Shown here piece by piece: positions 17,458 to 26,533 of a DNA stretch of 55,099 nt. The position numbers were made by a program, and so were the translations under genes. Under the pieces are notes generated by a model. That model saw only the letters and a list, made by a program, of their open reading frames with translations. It searched no databases and was not told the origin of the DNA. The stretch's first letter is position 1. Each line of letters opens with the position of its first letter. Source of the stretch: JANYCO01 sp035535995 (GTDB taxonomy: Bacteria; Bacteroidota; Bacteroidia; Cytophagales; Cytophagaceae); contig DATLOZ010000007.1 in the NCBI GenBank assembly GCA_035535995.1, positions 1-55,099 on the forward strand, read 5' to 3'.

Positions 17458-19476
17458 ATGAAACATATCTTTTCCTTTTTGATCGTTCTTGTTTTGTCCC
17501 TTAGCGGAAATCAGGGATATGGCCAATTAAAAGTAGTTGGTTACTTACCTACCTGGAACGGTTATCCTACAAGCATTAATAATGTAGATCTAACCAAAAT
17601 AGATTGCATAAATATTGCCTTTGCCAATCCAAGCAGCTCGGGTGTACTCACTACTACTGATGGAAATCCTGCGGCCAACATGGCTACTGTGGTAGCAGCA
17701 GCCCATGCACAAAATGTACAAGTAATGATCTCCATTGGCGGAGCAAATGCCCCTGGAAATATTTACTCAAGCCTTATCACCAACAATCTCTCTGGTTTTG
17801 TAACCAAGATCGTACAATATACCATTGACAATAATCTCGACGGAGTCGATGTAGACCTGGAAGGAGATGTAGTAGACGGCAGCACGATCACCAGCACGCA
17901 ATACGAAAATTTTGTCACCGCGCTGCAAACCAGTCTGCATGCCAACAACAAACTGATGACAGCTGCATTGGCTACCTGGTTTGGAGATTATATCACCAAC
18001 ACCGCCGCCAGTAAATTTGATTTCATCAACGTAATGTCGTACGATGCCTATGGCACCTGGACAGGGCCCGGACAACATTCTTCCTATGACATGGCTGTCA
18101 CCGATCTTGATTACTGGCATACTACGAAAGGAGTACCTTCTTCCAAACTGATCCTGGGCGTGCCTTTCTATGGATATTACTGGGGAAGCACCAATACTTC
18201 TTATACTTACTCCACGATCGTTTCCACTTATAGTGGTGCGGAAAATAAAGATGAGGTTTTTACTCCTTCAGGCGGAGTGATTTTATACAATGGCATTCCA
18301 ACCATCAAACAAAAGACGGTACTTGCCTACCAACAAGCCGCAGGCATTATGATCTGGGAACTCACGGGCGATGCTACAGGCAGTAAATCATTGCTCTCGG
18401 CTATAGACGAGGTAGCTAGCAACTATGCAACCGACCTAGCACCTTCCGTATCGATTTCCAACCCGCTCAACAGCGCTTCGTTTACAGAAGGTGATACCGT
18501 TTCCATCGATATCACCAGTGCGGACAGCGATGGACAAATTATCAAAACAGAATACTATGCCGGCACATTCAAGATCGGCGAACAATACAGCACTACTCCG
18601 CAAACAATGAAATGGAGCGGTATGGAAGGAGGTACTTATTCCATCACTGTGAAAGTAACCGACAACGACGGCAAGAGTACTACTTCTGCAGGAGTCTCTA
18701 TTACTGTTGGTCCAGCCGGCGCTTCGCTTCCCTTTACTGGCACTGCATTGACAATCCCTGGAAAAATAGAGGTGGAAAATTATAACCTTGGCGGAAATAA
18801 TGTAGGTTATTACGACAATTCCGCTGCCAATCAAGGCGGCGCTTACCGGGCGGGGCGAGTAGATATAGAGGAATGTTTTGATACAGGAGGCGGCTACGAT
18901 ATTGGTTGGACTGTGCCGGGGGAATGGCTTGAATATTCTATCAATGTCACAACCACAGGTAACTACACTTTCCAATCGCGTGTGGCTACGCAAAACTCGG
19001 GGAAATTTTTTCACGTCGAAATAGACGGAACTAATGTAACGGGTAACATCAACGTCCCTAACACCAGCGACTGGCAGAAATGGCAAACTGTAACTACCAA
19101 CAATGTAGCGCTTACTCAAGGCGCACACAAAATGAAAATTGTATTTAACTCTGGAGATTTTAATATAAACTATATCAATACTATTTTTTCTTCTGCCACC
19201 GCTATACAAGAAAGTACTCTTGAAAACAAGTATACACTTTCTCCGAATCCAGTAGTACTACAAGCCCTGCTCCGCTTTAAACTTACGCAATCCGGCCCCA
19301 CACGCATAGAGCTGTTTGACAATCAGGGGAGATCTGCGCGGCTGCTTGCGGAAGATAATATGAATGCAGGCGAAAATGAGCTGATGATTTCCACTTCATC
19401 TCTGCCCAAAGGAATTTATTTTTGCCGCATCACCGGTACACAAGAAGTCATTGGATTTAAGATGATCGTGGAATAA
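17458..19476 (+). CDS. Secreted GH18 chitinase with Ig-like domain, CBM6 and T9SS sorting domain
   Basis: A chitin-degrading enzyme, exported by Sec and then the T9SS. The signal peptide ends near GYGQ (about 23). The GH18 barrel covers about 25-320: SIGG at 92-95, the catalytic motif DGVDVDLE at 128-135 with the acid Glu135, MSYDAYGTW near 200 and IMIWELTGD near 300. A bacterial Ig-like domain follows (about 325-420), then a CBM6-type carbohydrate-binding module (about 430-580; IEVENYNLGG, VPGEWLEYSINV) and a type A sorting domain (from YTLSPNPVV to IGFKMIVE). 672 residues in total. All catalytic acids are present, so activity is expected. It stands alone, without a sus-type transporter nearby. 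Confidence 0.95.
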   Translation: MKHIFSFLIVLVLSLSGNQGYGQLKVVGYLPTWNGYPTSINNVDLTKIDCINIAFANPSSSGVLTTTDGNPAANMATVVAAAHAQNVQVMISIGGANAPGNIYSSLITNNLSGFVTKIVQYTIDNNLDGVDVDLEGDVVDGSTITSTQYENFVTALQTSLHANNKLMTAALATWFGDYITNTAASKFDFINVMSYDAYGTWTGPGQHSSYDMAVTDLDYWHTTKGVPSSKLILGVPFYGYYWGSTNTSYTYSTIVSTYSGAENKDEVFTPSGGVILYNGIPTIKQKTVLAYQQAAGIMIWELTGDATGSKSLLSAIDEVASNYATDLAPSVSISNPLNSASFTEGDTVSIDITSADSDGQIIKTEYYAGTFKIGEQYSTTPQTMKWSGMEGGTYSITVKVTDNDGKSTTSAGVSITVGPAGASLPFTGTALTIPGKIEVENYNLGGNNVGYYDNSAANQGGAYRAGRVDIEECFDTGGGYDIGWTVPGEWLEYSINVTTTGNYTFQSRVATQNSGKFFHVEIDGTNVTGNINVPNTSDWQKWQTVTTNNVALTQGAHKMKIVFNSGDFNINYINTIFSSATAIQESTLENKYTLSPNPVVLQALLRFKLTQSGPTRIELFDNQGRSARLLAEDNMNAGENELMISTSSLPKGIYFCRITGTQEVIGFKMIVE

Positions 19477-19496
19477 AAGTATTTTATAAAAGTTAC

Positions 19497-19544
19497 CGTC
19501 ATTGCTTCGTCGTTCGGCCTATGGCCTCTCTTCTCGCAATGACG
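19497..19544. repeat. Family F inverted repeat (CGTCATTGC ... GCAATGACG)
   Basis: Nine-base arms 19497-19505 and 19536-19544 enclose GGCC-TAT-GGCC. It starts 20 bp behind the chitinase stop codon and could end that transcript. A related copy is at 32400. CGTCATTGCGAGGA-type repeats are common in genomes of this phylum. Confidence 0.75.
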
Positions 19545-19612
19545 ACCTTATTTTAGCAAAGATTTTCTTATCATAAGATCTACTTCCGTATATTTAGTAT
19601 ATTGAAGCCATT

Positions 19613-20767
19613 ATGAGGGGAGAATATTTATATTTTTATAAAAACCATTTTTCACAAAAGATCTTTTTATTACTTACGCTTTCTTTATTTTTAGGAAAAT
19701 TGTGCGCGCAAGATATTCCTGTAGAATTAAAAAATGACTCCTCACTACTCAATCGTTTGTTTGGGCATAAGGAAAAAAAAGTGCACCTGACCCCGCTGCC
19801 TTATATTGGCTATCTTCCTGAAACCCGCATTGTAGGCGGTATGGCGCTGCTTCTTACTACAAGGGTCAGTAAAGATACTACGCTTCCTTTTTCTTATTCC
19901 GAACTTTCATTCACCTATACACAGAATCATCAGGTTATTTTAGAAAACGATTTTTTCTTCTACATCGGGCATCATTATATTATCAAAGGGTTGATCGGGT
20001 ATGAAAAATATCCGGACCGCTACTGGGGAATAGGACCTAATACACAGCAAAGTGCAGAAGAGCGCTACGACAGTCACCGCGCTTTTGCCAACGTGGCTTT
20101 CCTGCGAAAGATCAAGGGAAGATTTTATATCGGGTTAAAATATCGCCTCATGGCGATGTACAACATGAATTATATTTCAGGCCAGCAAAACCTGACCCGC
20201 GACCAATTCAACGGCAGCTTCTCCAACGGTGTGGGTGCAGCGTTTATCTACGACTCCAGAGATCATATTCTTACGCCCAGTAAAGGAACTTATATAAGCA
20301 TGCTCAATCCAAATTACGGAAAGCTCACAGGAAGCACACAAACTTTTTCGGGGATCGAATTTGATATTCGTAAATTCTTCCGTATCGACAGCAAACAAGT
20401 CCTGGCGTTTCAAACTACCGAAAATTTTATCATCGGTAGGCCGCCATTCAATATGTACGCGCTCTTGGGTAGCGACGACGATATGCGCGGCTACTACAAA
20501 GGTCGCTTTCGCGACAAAGATTTTTTCAGTGCGCAACTGGAATACAGGCGTTATTTATTTTGGAGAATCGGCGCTACTGCTTTCGCAGGATTTGGAAGCG
20601 TAAACAATACGATGGAACATTTATTTTCTTCTTTACCAAAATATTCGATCGGCGCAGGATTAAGATTTAAAATGAACCGTAAAGAAAATATTAATCTGCG
20701 TATGGACTATGCCTGGGGAAATGCGCCTAACAGCGGACTCTATATATTTTTATCGGAAGCGTTTTAA
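19613..20767 (+). CDS. Outer-membrane beta-barrel of the Omp85/surface antigen type, without POTRA
   Basis: 384 residues with a signal peptide ending near KLCAQ (about 33). The rest is a beta-barrel similar to the C-terminal half of Omp85 proteins. The loop-6 hallmark appears as DDDMRGYYKGRFRDK (about 280-294), and strands such as YSIGAGLRFKMNRKENINLR close the barrel. There is no room for POTRA domains between the signal peptide and the first strands (LPYIGYLPETRIVGGMALL), so it is not a BamA or TamA; it resembles the BamA/TamA-family single-barrel proteins whose role is unknown. The final residue is Phe, as in many barrel proteins. Monocistronic. Confidence 0.85.
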   Translation: MRGEYLYFYKNHFSQKIFLLLTLSLFLGKLCAQDIPVELKNDSSLLNRLFGHKEKKVHLTPLPYIGYLPETRIVGGMALLLTTRVSKDTTLPFSYSELSFTYTQNHQVILENDFFFYIGHHYIIKGLIGYEKYPDRYWGIGPNTQQSAEERYDSHRAFANVAFLRKIKGRFYIGLKYRLMAMYNMNYISGQQNLTRDQFNGSFSNGVGAAFIYDSRDHILTPSKGTYISMLNPNYGKLTGSTQTFSGIEFDIRKFFRIDSKQVLAFQTTENFIIGRPPFNMYALLGSDDDMRGYYKGRFRDKDFFSAQLEYRRYLFWRIGATAFAGFGSVNNTMEHLFSSLPKYSIGAGLRFKMNRKENINLRMDYAWGNAPNSGLYIFLSEAF

Positions 20768-20771
20768 CATT

Positions 20772-20868
20772 TTGCGCTCTTTGCAAAAGAACTATTTCTT
20801 CAACGAATAAAATTCACGTTACCGCCTTGCTTCATTTTATGTTCTGTTTTTAAACGCAAAGTGCGCAA
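20772..20868. repeat. Inverted repeat TTGCGCTCTTTGC ... GCAAAGTGCGCAA (family H)
   Basis: Arms at 20772-20784 and 20856-20868 pair over 13 bp with one mismatch, 71 bp apart, filling the spacer between two convergent genes. Confidence 0.65.
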
Positions 20869-20880
20869 GGATAACATTTT

Positions 20881-21780
20881 TTAAAAATCAATTGTACAGG
20901 AGTTTTTCTTAACAGAAAATTTAATTGTAGCACCTAAAATTAAAGGGAAATTATCTGGCTCATGGCCGGTAGGAAAACCGTAGCATACAGGATACTTATA
21001 TTCTTTGACCGCATTTGCGATTATTTCTAAAGCGGTTTTTCCAAAAGGAACCGGATTATCTTCCATATTGGTAAAATGCCCCACAATCAAGCCTGACAAG
21101 GCTTTCAGGATACCTGCTCTTTTCAGCTGTACGATCATTCTATCTACACGGTAAAGATTTTCTCCTACGTCTTCGAGAAAGAGAATTTTATTTTTCATGT
21201 TCACCGCAGAATTCGTTTCGAGTATAGAACAGAGAATCGCCAAATTACCACCGGTAAGTGCCGCTGTTACTTCCCCTGTTCTATTCAGCGGGTGCGCCGG
21301 AAGCTTGAAGCGAAGGGGTTTCCCGAAAAGTGTTTCTTTGAGTTTTTTGATGGAGGGATCATATGCTTTATTTCCAAACGAGATCGGCATTAATCCATGA
21401 ATACTTTGAATGTCATTTTTTTCAAGCTGCGCGAGTAACACTGTTACATCACTGAAGCCAACAACCCACTTAGGTGACTTGATAATTTTTTTCCAATTTA
21501 CTTCATCGATGATCCGCCCGGTTCCATAGCCTCCACGCGCGCAGAAGACTGCTTTAATTTCTTTTGTATCCAATGCCCATTGAAGATCTTCCAGGCGTTG
21601 CTCGTCGGTGCCTGCAAACTGATCAGCTTTTTCATACAAATGTTTTCCTTCCACTACCTGTAAGCCCCAGTCTTTGAGTTGTTGAATACAGGAAGCGAGT
21701 TCTTTCTTTTCAAAATTCTTAGCAGTAGCTACAATAGCTACAAGATCATTTTTTTGTAAGAAAGCAGGCATTTGCGACAT
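20881..21780 (-). CDS. LD-carboxypeptidase (peptidase family S66)
   Basis: Serine peptidase that trims the terminal D-Ala from murein tetrapeptides during recycling (LdcA), or cleaves related amide bonds (MccF type). 299 residues. The three catalytic motifs are present: the nucleophile Ser in VVGFSDVT (about 105), Glu in LFLEDVGENLYRVDR (about 200) and His in GFPTGHEPDNFPLILG (about 270). There is no signal peptide, as expected for a cytoplasmic enzyme. It lies behind the terminator of the skp genes, so it is probably its own unit. Confidence 0.9.
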   Translation of the reverse strand: MSQMPAFLQKNDLVAIVATAKNFEKKELASCIQQLKDWGLQVVEGKHLYEKADQFAGTDEQRLEDLQWALDTKEIKAVFCARGGYGTGRIIDEVNWKKIIKSPKWVVGFSDVTVLLAQLEKNDIQSIHGLMPISFGNKAYDPSIKKLKETLFGKPLRFKLPAHPLNRTGEVTAALTGGNLAILCSILETNSAVNMKNKILFLEDVGENLYRVDRMIVQLKRAGILKALSGLIVGHFTNMEDNPVPFGKTALEIIANAVKEYKYPVCYGFPTGHEPDNFPLILGATIKFSVKKNSCTIDF

Positions 21781-21813
21781 AATATATTAATTGATGTTAC
21801 TACGTTAAGGTAC

Positions 21814-21854
21814 AAAAAAAAGAGTGACGTTTTAGACATCACTCTTTTTTATAA
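21814..21854 (-). terminator. Intrinsic terminator of the nadK-to-skp block
   Basis: AAAAAAGAGTGA pairs with TCACTCTTTTTT around an 11-nt loop, 16 bp behind the stop of the last skp gene. T runs flank both sides, so it could also act on the other strand. Confidence 0.9.
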
Positions 21855-21869
21855 TTTTTTAATACCGGA

Positions 21870-22496
21870 TTATTTTCCTGTGGTACCAGTAGGAGTAGGC
21901 TTAGGAGCAGTACCTGTACCCGTTGTACCTGTACCACCTGTAGTGTTGGTAGCATCTGTAGGAGGTGTTACGCCAAGGTCTTTCAATACTAGGTTAGAAA
22001 TATCATCGTCTTTGCTTTTTGCATACAGGATGATCGCTGATCCGCCGTAGTCGGCGTGAGTGCTGAGGATATAAGTATAACCATTTGCAGCCGCTACTTT
22101 TTCGATTGACTTCTGTATCTTGTCCAGTACTGGCTCCAGAAGAGCTACTTGTTTTTTCTGCAAAGAAGATTGAGCTGTTTCTTCAAACTCTTTGATAGAA
22201 GATTGCAAGTTGGTCAACTCTTTTTCTTTGTCTTGTCTTACAGGATCAGCCATCATGCCTTTTCCTTTTTCGTAATCCTGATATTTTTTCTCAAACTCTG
22301 CAATCTTAGAATCCATCTGAGCTTTCAGTTGTTTTTCGTAGGTCTGTAGTTCAGAGTCGATTCTTTTTGCATCTGGAAGAAGGCTCAAAATATATTCAAG
22401 GTTAGTATAGCCGATCTTGGTGGGAGTAGTCTGCGCAAACGCTGCAGTACTCAAGCTGAATGCGAATGCCAGAAGTACTAGGATCTTATTTTTCAT
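21870..22496 (-). CDS. OmpH/Skp-family periplasmic chaperone with Thr/Gly/Pro tail
   Basis: Skp-type chaperones hold unfolded outer-membrane proteins on their way to BamA. 208 residues: signal peptide to AAFAQ (22), the conserved start KIGYTNLEYILSLLPDAK, a long helical hairpin (about 45-130; EFEKKYQDYEKGKGMM) and a closing beta part (YILSTHADYGGSAIILYA). The last about 30 residues are a low-complexity tail of Thr, Gly and Pro (TGGTGTTGTGTAPKPTPTG) not needed for the fold. It lies 57 bp behind a second skp gene, and both follow bamA. Confidence 0.92.
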   Translation of the reverse strand: MKNKILVLLAFAFSLSTAAFAQTTPTKIGYTNLEYILSLLPDAKRIDSELQTYEKQLKAQMDSKIAEFEKKYQDYEKGKGMMADPVRQDKEKELTNLQSSIKEFEETAQSSLQKKQVALLEPVLDKIQKSIEKVAAANGYTYILSTHADYGGSAIILYAKSKDDDISNLVLKDLGVTPPTDATNTTGGTGTTGTGTAPKPTPTGTTGK

Positions 22497-22553
22497 TATT
22501 GTAAAATTTGTTTATTGTCTTTTTGCAAATATTATACCTTTCTCCGTATTTAC

Positions 22554-23111
22554 CTAATATTTATTATTATAACGTTCATTATCAGGCTTATCATTTTTGT
22601 CTCCCAAGCCTAGTTCATCCAATACAAAATCGGAATAATCGTGAATAGGATTGGTATAGATCATGACCAGTTCACCGGATTTATCAAACACGATCTGGAG
22701 CTGTTTGGCTTTGGCTACTTTTTCTACTGCTTCGTAGAGCTTGTCCTGCACAGGCTTTACGAGCTCTTGTTTTTTCAGGAAAAGCATTCCTTCAAAACCG
22801 AATACTTTTTTCTGAAAATCGCGCATTGCTTTTTCTCTTACCTGGATGGTATCCTGGCGTTCTTTCTTCATTTCTTCGGTGAGCAACACCTCTTCGGCCT
22901 GAAATTTCTTGCGCAGGTCTTCTACCCCGAGGCGCATTTTTTCCAGTTCCTTCTGCCAGTTTTCAGAAGCTTTGTTCAGCTCCTTCTGTGCCTTACTATA
23001 TTCGGGCATCTTGGCCATGATGTATTCGGAATCAATGTAACCGAATTTCTGCGCGTGCGCATAGCCAATTGAAACAATGATAAAAAATAAAATGAGTGCT
23101 ATGTTTTTCAT
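22554..23111 (-). CDS. OmpH/Skp-family periplasmic chaperone
   Basis: Second Skp-like protein, about 185 residues. Signal peptide MKNIALILFFIIVSIG ending at AHAQ; the frame also holds an ATG four codons earlier (23123). The conserved start is KFGYIDSEYIMAKMPEYSKA, the helical tentacles lie at about 35-125, and the C-terminal strands are LQIVFDKSGELVMIYTNP. It ends with a charged DKNDKPDNERYNNKY tail. 52-65 bp behind bamA, so probably in the same transcript. Confidence 0.92.
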   Translation of the reverse strand: MKNIALILFFIIVSIGYAHAQKFGYIDSEYIMAKMPEYSKAQKELNKASENWQKELEKMRLGVEDLRKKFQAEEVLLTEEMKKERQDTIQVREKAMRDFQKKVFGFEGMLFLKKQELVKPVQDKLYEAVEKVAKAKQLQIVFDKSGELVMIYTNPIHDYSDFVLDELGLGDKNDKPDNERYNNKY

Positions 23112-23175
23112 CGGTGATAACATTATAGTTGAAACGACGAAACCTCTGGTATCTTGCTTGTTAAGTTAACTAAAT

Positions 23176-25719
23176 TTATCGCAATTGCTGACCAATGGTA
23201 AAGGTAAATACTGGCTTGTAACCCCTGTTGCCGCGCGAAGGATCAACAATCTGGTTTGGAATTGCATCCATTGGCCAACCGTAGTCCAGACCAATTAATC
23301 CGAATGCCGGCATAAACACCCTGGCTCCAACTCCTGCCGCACGGTATACATCAAAAGGACTGAATTTTTTTACATTGTCCCACACGTTACCTGCTTCAAA
23401 GAATGTAAGCACGGACAAGGACAGAGCCTGGCTGGTGGCAATCGGGTAGCGAAGTTCCATCGTGAATTTGTCGAACACCGTTCCTCCTACCGAACTGTAC
23501 GTACCGTAAGGAAGCGAAGAAGCCTGGTATCCGCGCAAGCCGATGAAGTCGGTACCAATCGCTCCATAGTACCCAAACATACCGTTACCTCCCATCACAA
23601 ACCGTTCGAAAGGACCAATGCCTGTGGTAGATCGATAAGAACCGATGAGTCCAAAGTTTGTTTTCGCTCTTAATACGAGTTGACGTTTTTTACCCGGGAT
23701 CAACGTAGTATACCAATCGCTATCGAAGCCCCACTTGTGGTATTCTACAAATTTATATCGCTGATTAGGCGTCAACTTTGAATAATCCTGGTTGGTGAAA
23801 AGAGAATACGGCGGCGTAAGAGAAAGCGAGATAGAGATGCTCGAACCCTTGGTAGGGAAGTTGAACTCATCAATACTGTTTCTCGAAAGCGTAGTGGTAA
23901 AGGCGATGTTGTTGGAATATCCGGTATCGATACCAATACGGCTGTAATTGATATAATTTCTATAATGGTACAATGAATAGGTCAAGCTGTTGTTGAGCGT
24001 GAAATAATCATCCGGCCTCTTCAAGCGGCGACCAAGACCGGTACTAAGACTAGTGATGTCAAGGTGCTGATCGTACTTGCCATTTGTGGCATTATAACTA
24101 TTTACATTGGAGTGATTGGCACTTATCGAGAACGAGATCGGCTTGCGCCCGCGGAACCATGGCTCCATGAACGATGAAGAATAGTTTTGATAAGTTCTTC
24201 CATTTGATTGGAAGTTGATACTAAAACGCTGGCCATCGCCTGCAGGCAGCGGATCCCAGGTTTTAGGTTTGGTAATGTTGCGCATTGAGAAATTGTTGAA
24301 CACCAATCCGAGTGTTCCTGTCAATCCTCCATATCCATAAGGTGAGTTACGGCCACCACCGCCCCATCCGCCGGAGAGCTGGATCTGGTCGCTTGGTTTT
24401 TCTTCTACTTTATAATGGATGTCCACCGTTCCCTTCGCCGGGTTTGGCACTGGGTTGATCTCTATTTTTTCAGGATCAAAATATCCTAACGTGGAAAGTT
24501 CGCGTTGCGAACGGATAAGATCGGAGCGACTGAATTTTTCTCCGGGCACAGTTCTAAGCTCGCGCAAAATTACATGGTCATGTGTTTTTGTATTTCCACT
24601 AACGGTCACTTTGTCGATGATCGCTGGCTTACCTTCGTAAATCCTCATCTCGATGTCGATAGAATCTCCTTCTACGTTGATTTCTACAGGATCTACGCTG
24701 AAGAACAAGTAACCATTGTCTAAGTACAGCGAGCTAATATCAATTCCATTTTGATTGAAGTTCAATCTTTTTTGAAGCAGTTCAGAATTGTAGACAGTAC
24801 CTTTTTTGATGTTAAGAATACTATCAAGTCTGCCTGTGCTGTAGATATAATTTCCTTTCCAGGTAATGTTGCGGAAATAATATTTATGTCCTTCTTCAAC
24901 GTAAATATCGAGGTCAATTTTATTGGAGCGATAATTGGAAATACTGTCTTTCACGATCACCGCGTCGCGGTAGCCTTTTGAATTGTAGAATTCAATTATT
25001 TTTTCCTTATCCGCATCGTATTGTTTTTTGATGAATTTGGAGGAGACAAAGAATTTATAAAAATGTTGTTCCTTTGTCTTCTTCATTTTTTTCTTCAGGA
25101 TTTTTGGCTCGAAGGCCTCTGCTCCATGGAAGCGTATATGTTTTACGTGGACTTTCTTTTTCCGGTTTACATTTACCTTCAGAAAAATATTATTGCTGAG
25201 TAGTGAATCTTTGATAGGGACGATGGTTACGTCTGCGTTGTAGTATCCTTTTTCAAGATAAAAATTGCGAATTTTTTTCTGCGAATTTTTGATCATCGCA
25301 TCGTTCACTACTGTTCCGCGTGTTTGATCTATTTTTTCCAGGAGGTCATCCTTCTCGCCTTTTTTTACACCTTTGTTGAATACATATTTGGAAAGTCTTG
25401 GACGTTCTTTTAGTAAAAAATCCAGATAGATGATATTGCCTTCGATCTTGACGATTCGCACTTCTACATCCCCTATCAATCCTTGATCCCAGATACGTTT
25501 GATGGCATTGCTGATCTGATCGCCGGGAATGGTGATCTTGTCACCTGGCTTTAAATTTGTGATAGCAACGATTGCAGAAGGGTCGAGAAACTGTACACCG
25601 CTTACAGTAATTTCTCCGATGATATATTCGGTAGGATTTCTATAATCAGCTCCGGGGTTTTGCCCGAAAGCCATCGCAGAAAACAATATTCCAAAAACTA
25701 TACTTAAATATTTTTTCAT
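23176..25719 (-). CDS. bamA: Outer-membrane protein assembly factor BamA
   Basis: Central insertase for beta-barrel proteins. 847 residues: signal peptide to AMAFGQ (about 20), five POTRA domains (about 33-430; for example ITVSGVQFLDPSAIVAITN and VTVSGNTKTHDHVILRELRT) and a 16-strand barrel from about 440 to the end. The loop-6 motif is GLRGYQ (about 726), corresponding to VRGF. A glycine-rich stretch GWGGGGRNSPYGYGG opens the barrel, as is usual in this phylum. The uppS stop codon directly precedes its ATG, so the two are translationally linked. Confidence 0.97.
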   Translation of the reverse strand: MKKYLSIVFGILFSAMAFGQNPGADYRNPTEYIIGEITVSGVQFLDPSAIVAITNLKPGDKITIPGDQISNAIKRIWDQGLIGDVEVRIVKIEGNIIYLDFLLKERPRLSKYVFNKGVKKGEKDDLLEKIDQTRGTVVNDAMIKNSQKKIRNFYLEKGYYNADVTIVPIKDSLLSNNIFLKVNVNRKKKVHVKHIRFHGAEAFEPKILKKKMKKTKEQHFYKFFVSSKFIKKQYDADKEKIIEFYNSKGYRDAVIVKDSISNYRSNKIDLDIYVEEGHKYYFRNITWKGNYIYSTGRLDSILNIKKGTVYNSELLQKRLNFNQNGIDISSLYLDNGYLFFSVDPVEINVEGDSIDIEMRIYEGKPAIIDKVTVSGNTKTHDHVILRELRTVPGEKFSRSDLIRSQRELSTLGYFDPEKIEINPVPNPAKGTVDIHYKVEEKPSDQIQLSGGWGGGGRNSPYGYGGLTGTLGLVFNNFSMRNITKPKTWDPLPAGDGQRFSINFQSNGRTYQNYSSSFMEPWFRGRKPISFSISANHSNVNSYNATNGKYDQHLDITSLSTGLGRRLKRPDDYFTLNNSLTYSLYHYRNYINYSRIGIDTGYSNNIAFTTTLSRNSIDEFNFPTKGSSISISLSLTPPYSLFTNQDYSKLTPNQRYKFVEYHKWGFDSDWYTTLIPGKKRQLVLRAKTNFGLIGSYRSTTGIGPFERFVMGGNGMFGYYGAIGTDFIGLRGYQASSLPYGTYSSVGGTVFDKFTMELRYPIATSQALSLSVLTFFEAGNVWDNVKKFSPFDVYRAAGVGARVFMPAFGLIGLDYGWPMDAIPNQIVDPSRGNRGYKPVFTFTIGQQLR

Positions 25720-26472
25720 TTATTTTCCGCTACTATCTATTTGTTCGCTTGTTTTCCCAAATCTTCTTTCTCTTTTCTGGTAATCGTGGATAGCTTCGTA
25801 AAAATGATCTTTTCTGAAATCCGGCCACAGTACATCGGTGATGTACAGCTCTGAATAGGCGATCTGCCATAAGAGAAAGTTGCTGATCCTTTTTTCTCCG
25901 CTGGTGCGAATGAGAAGTTCGGGATCAGGAATATTGTGGGTGGACAAGTATGAAGACACGGTTTGTTCATCAATACTTTCAGGTGAAAGTTTTCCTGCTT
26001 TAGTATCTTCTGCTATTTTTTTAACGGCTTCTACAATTTCCCAGCGCCCGCTATAGCTCAAGGCGATGATCAAAGTAAGACCGGTATTTTGTGAAGTAAT
26101 TTCTTTTGATTCTCCTAACTGTTGTTGGCAGACCTCGGGAAGGTCTGTAATATTTCCAATTGTGGTGAGACGAATATTATTTTTATGAAGTTCGTTGATC
26201 TCTGAGCGGAGTGTGGAGACCAGTAATTCCATAAGTGCGTTTACTTCATCTTTTGGTCTGCTCCAGTTCTCGGTAGAAAAAGCATAAAGGGTTAGGTATT
26301 TTATGCCCAATTCGGCTGCGCTTTCAATCACATCTCTTACCGACTTAACAGCATTTTGGTGTCCGAATATTCTTAAAGCTCCTTTTTGCTTAGCCCAACG
26401 TCCGTTGCCATCCATGATCACTGCCACATGTTCTGGCAGTTTGCTTTTATCAATTGTGTCGTGTAAGCTCAT
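25720..26472 (-). CDS. uppS: Isoprenyl transferase (undecaprenyl diphosphate synthase)
   Basis: Condenses isopentenyl diphosphate onto farnesyl diphosphate to build the C55 carrier used for peptidoglycan and surface glycans. 250 residues. The family motifs are VAVIMDGNGRWAKQKG (about 16-31, catalytic Asp in MDGNGRWA), YLTLYAFSTENWSRP (about 60-74), and PDPELLIRTSGEKRISNFLL (about 180-199) followed by WQIAYSELY. It sits between a PorG-like gene (61 bp) and bamA (0 bp), the standard Bacteroidota order. Confidence 0.97.
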   Translation of the reverse strand: MSLHDTIDKSKLPEHVAVIMDGNGRWAKQKGALRIFGHQNAVKSVRDVIESAAELGIKYLTLYAFSTENWSRPKDEVNALMELLVSTLRSEINELHKNNIRLTTIGNITDLPEVCQQQLGESKEITSQNTGLTLIIALSYSGRWEIVEAVKKIAEDTKAGKLSPESIDEQTVSSYLSTHNIPDPELLIRTSGEKRISNFLLWQIAYSELYITDVLWPDFRKDHFYEAIHDYQKRERRFGKTSEQIDSSGK

Positions 26473-26533
26473 TAATACTCGGTTTCCAAGGGGGCAAATC
26501 TACGAAAAGGATATCCTTAATAAAAATCCGCCT

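Noticed and set aside
18436..19209. 257-codon minus-strand frame opposite the chitinase
   Set aside because: Shadow of the Ig and CBM6 part of the chitinase; no motif, odd composition.
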